Assembly: GCA_000226015.1 (NCBI GenBank)
Contig: JH152979.1
Location: 87,432-122,871 of the forward strand
DNA length: 35,440 nt
Origin: Mnemiopsis leidyi
Taxonomy: Eukaryota; Ctenophora; Tentaculata; Lobata; Bolinopsidae
Reading direction: 5' to 3'
Of the stretch, positions 34,824 to 35,440 are shown one piece after another. A program made the position numbers and the translations under genes. Position 1 is the first letter of the stretch; the number at the start of each line of letters is the position of its first letter. The notes under the pieces are model-generated. The model searched no databases, was not told where the DNA came from, and saw nothing but the letters and a program-made list of their open reading frames with translations.

Positions 34824-35159
34824 ACCTATCAAAAATATTTTACTTTAAACACTATTTTGATGGATTAATGAATATTGTAAACGAATTATTGCATAAATAC
34901 CTTGCTACCTAATTCATGTTCAGGCAGGGCTGGGCCTGAGCATTTGTCACCAAACCAATGTATAGAATTTAAAACTTTTGAGTAGGATGAAACAGAGTAA
35001 CACCAGTGAAACAATTATACTTAGTTTGTCTCAAAATGATTGTCATCTGTAGTTTATCAGTAAAAGCAAAGGATTTAGCCAAAAATGAAGACTTGTACGA
35101 TAATTTTTGGTCGATTTTGAGTTAAAGCCAACCTTACACTCTTATCAGTGTCTTAAGAG
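34824..35159. other. PRC1 5' flank and transposon left flank
   Basis: AT-rich sequence between the PRC1 start exon and the transposase ORF. A short GC-rich palindromic patch at 34921-34939 (CAGGC...GCCTG) stands out. I cannot tell where the transposon begins. Confidence 0.35.
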
Positions 35160-35440
35160 ATGGACTCTTGGTTAAATTTTAAAGTGCTGCCTTTATCCAC
35201 TGCTGAACGTTATGCAAATGTTCAAAATTGTCATTTCCGATCTTACGTTTATACCGGCTTCAAACTTGGAAAGTCCCCCACGCAACTGCATAGTGAACTT
35301 GTACAAGTGTTTGGAGAAGCATCCACGCCTAGTCTGAGGTCTGTGCAACGTTGGGTAGCCCCCATTAGGGACGATTCTTTTACCTTCAGTAAGAGTACGG
35401 CTACAGGGCGGCCTAGGTCAGTTAGGTCACTCGTGTTGGT
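35160..35440 (+). mobile_element. mariner-like (Tc1/mariner) transposase, N-terminal part, continues past the window
   Basis: An ATG at 35160, preceded by an in-frame stop at 35154, opens a frame that runs to the window edge (93 codons) without interruption. The N-terminal region resembles the mariner-type DNA-binding helix-turn-helix: F-K-L-G-K-S-P-T-Q-L-H-S-E-L, then V-F-G-E, S-V-Q-R-W-V, and the linker G-R-P-R-S-V-R-S, the GRPR-like minor-groove element of Tc1/mariner proteins. The catalytic DDE/D domain would lie outside. The terminal inverted repeat should be within the few hundred bases to the left but was not identified with confidence. The element sits upstream of PRC1 (divergent). 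Confidence 0.65.

Noticed and set aside
34921-34939. GC-rich palindromic patch as the transposon terminal repeat
   Set aside because: It resembles hAT-type ends more than mariner ends, and no partner end is visible in the window.

Overview
The window is nuclear DNA of an intron-rich invertebrate animal. It has GT-AG introns of about 0.1 to 3.2 kb, AT-rich intergenic DNA, TG/GA microsatellites, a mariner-like transposon and one short run of Ns (assembly gap). The phylum cannot be fixed from sequence alone. AG acceptors lying 2-8 nt upstream of the likely start codons of several genes would fit a lineage with spliced-leader trans-splicing (for example some cnidarians, ctenophores, flatworms or tunicates), but this is inference.

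Layout. Positions 1-1130 are a GC-rich patchwork of inverted and repeated segments with recurring short hairpins. Positions 2059-12280 (+) hold a complete CPEB2/3/4 (Orb2)-type cytoplasmic polyadenylation element-binding protein gene: eight coding exons, 561 aa, with two RRMs and the CPEB ZZ zinc-binding domain. An additional 18-nt in-frame microexon is predicted at 9750-9767. About 8 kb of AT-rich DNA without a recognised gene follows, with E-box/CCAAT clusters and a perfect E-box palindrome. A possible first coding exon of an unknown gene lies at 20431-20523 (+), next to a tRNA-like (SINE-like) remnant.

The right third is organised on the minus strand. From right to left it contains: the start of a mariner-like transposase at the window edge (this one on +); PRC1/Ase1/MAP65 (eleven exons, 651 aa, 34823-29029); a LEKR1-like coiled-coil protein whose entire coding region is one uninterrupted 640-codon exon (28199-26277); and a small unrecognised three-exon gene (75 aa, 25566-23900). 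The last intron of that small gene contains a foldback element in which a 22-nt repeat is tandemly arrayed in both orientations.

Functionally, PRC1 bundles antiparallel microtubules in the anaphase midzone, and CPEB proteins control translation of maternal and cell-cycle mRNAs. Both are typical of eggs and dividing cells. There is no evidence that the neighbourhood is more than chance, except that the three minus-strand genes are collinear. The best leads for new biology are the CPEB microexon that inserts six residues where RRM1 meets the RRM1-RRM2 linker, the start-codon-adjacent acceptors, the small unknown gene, and the intronic foldback array.
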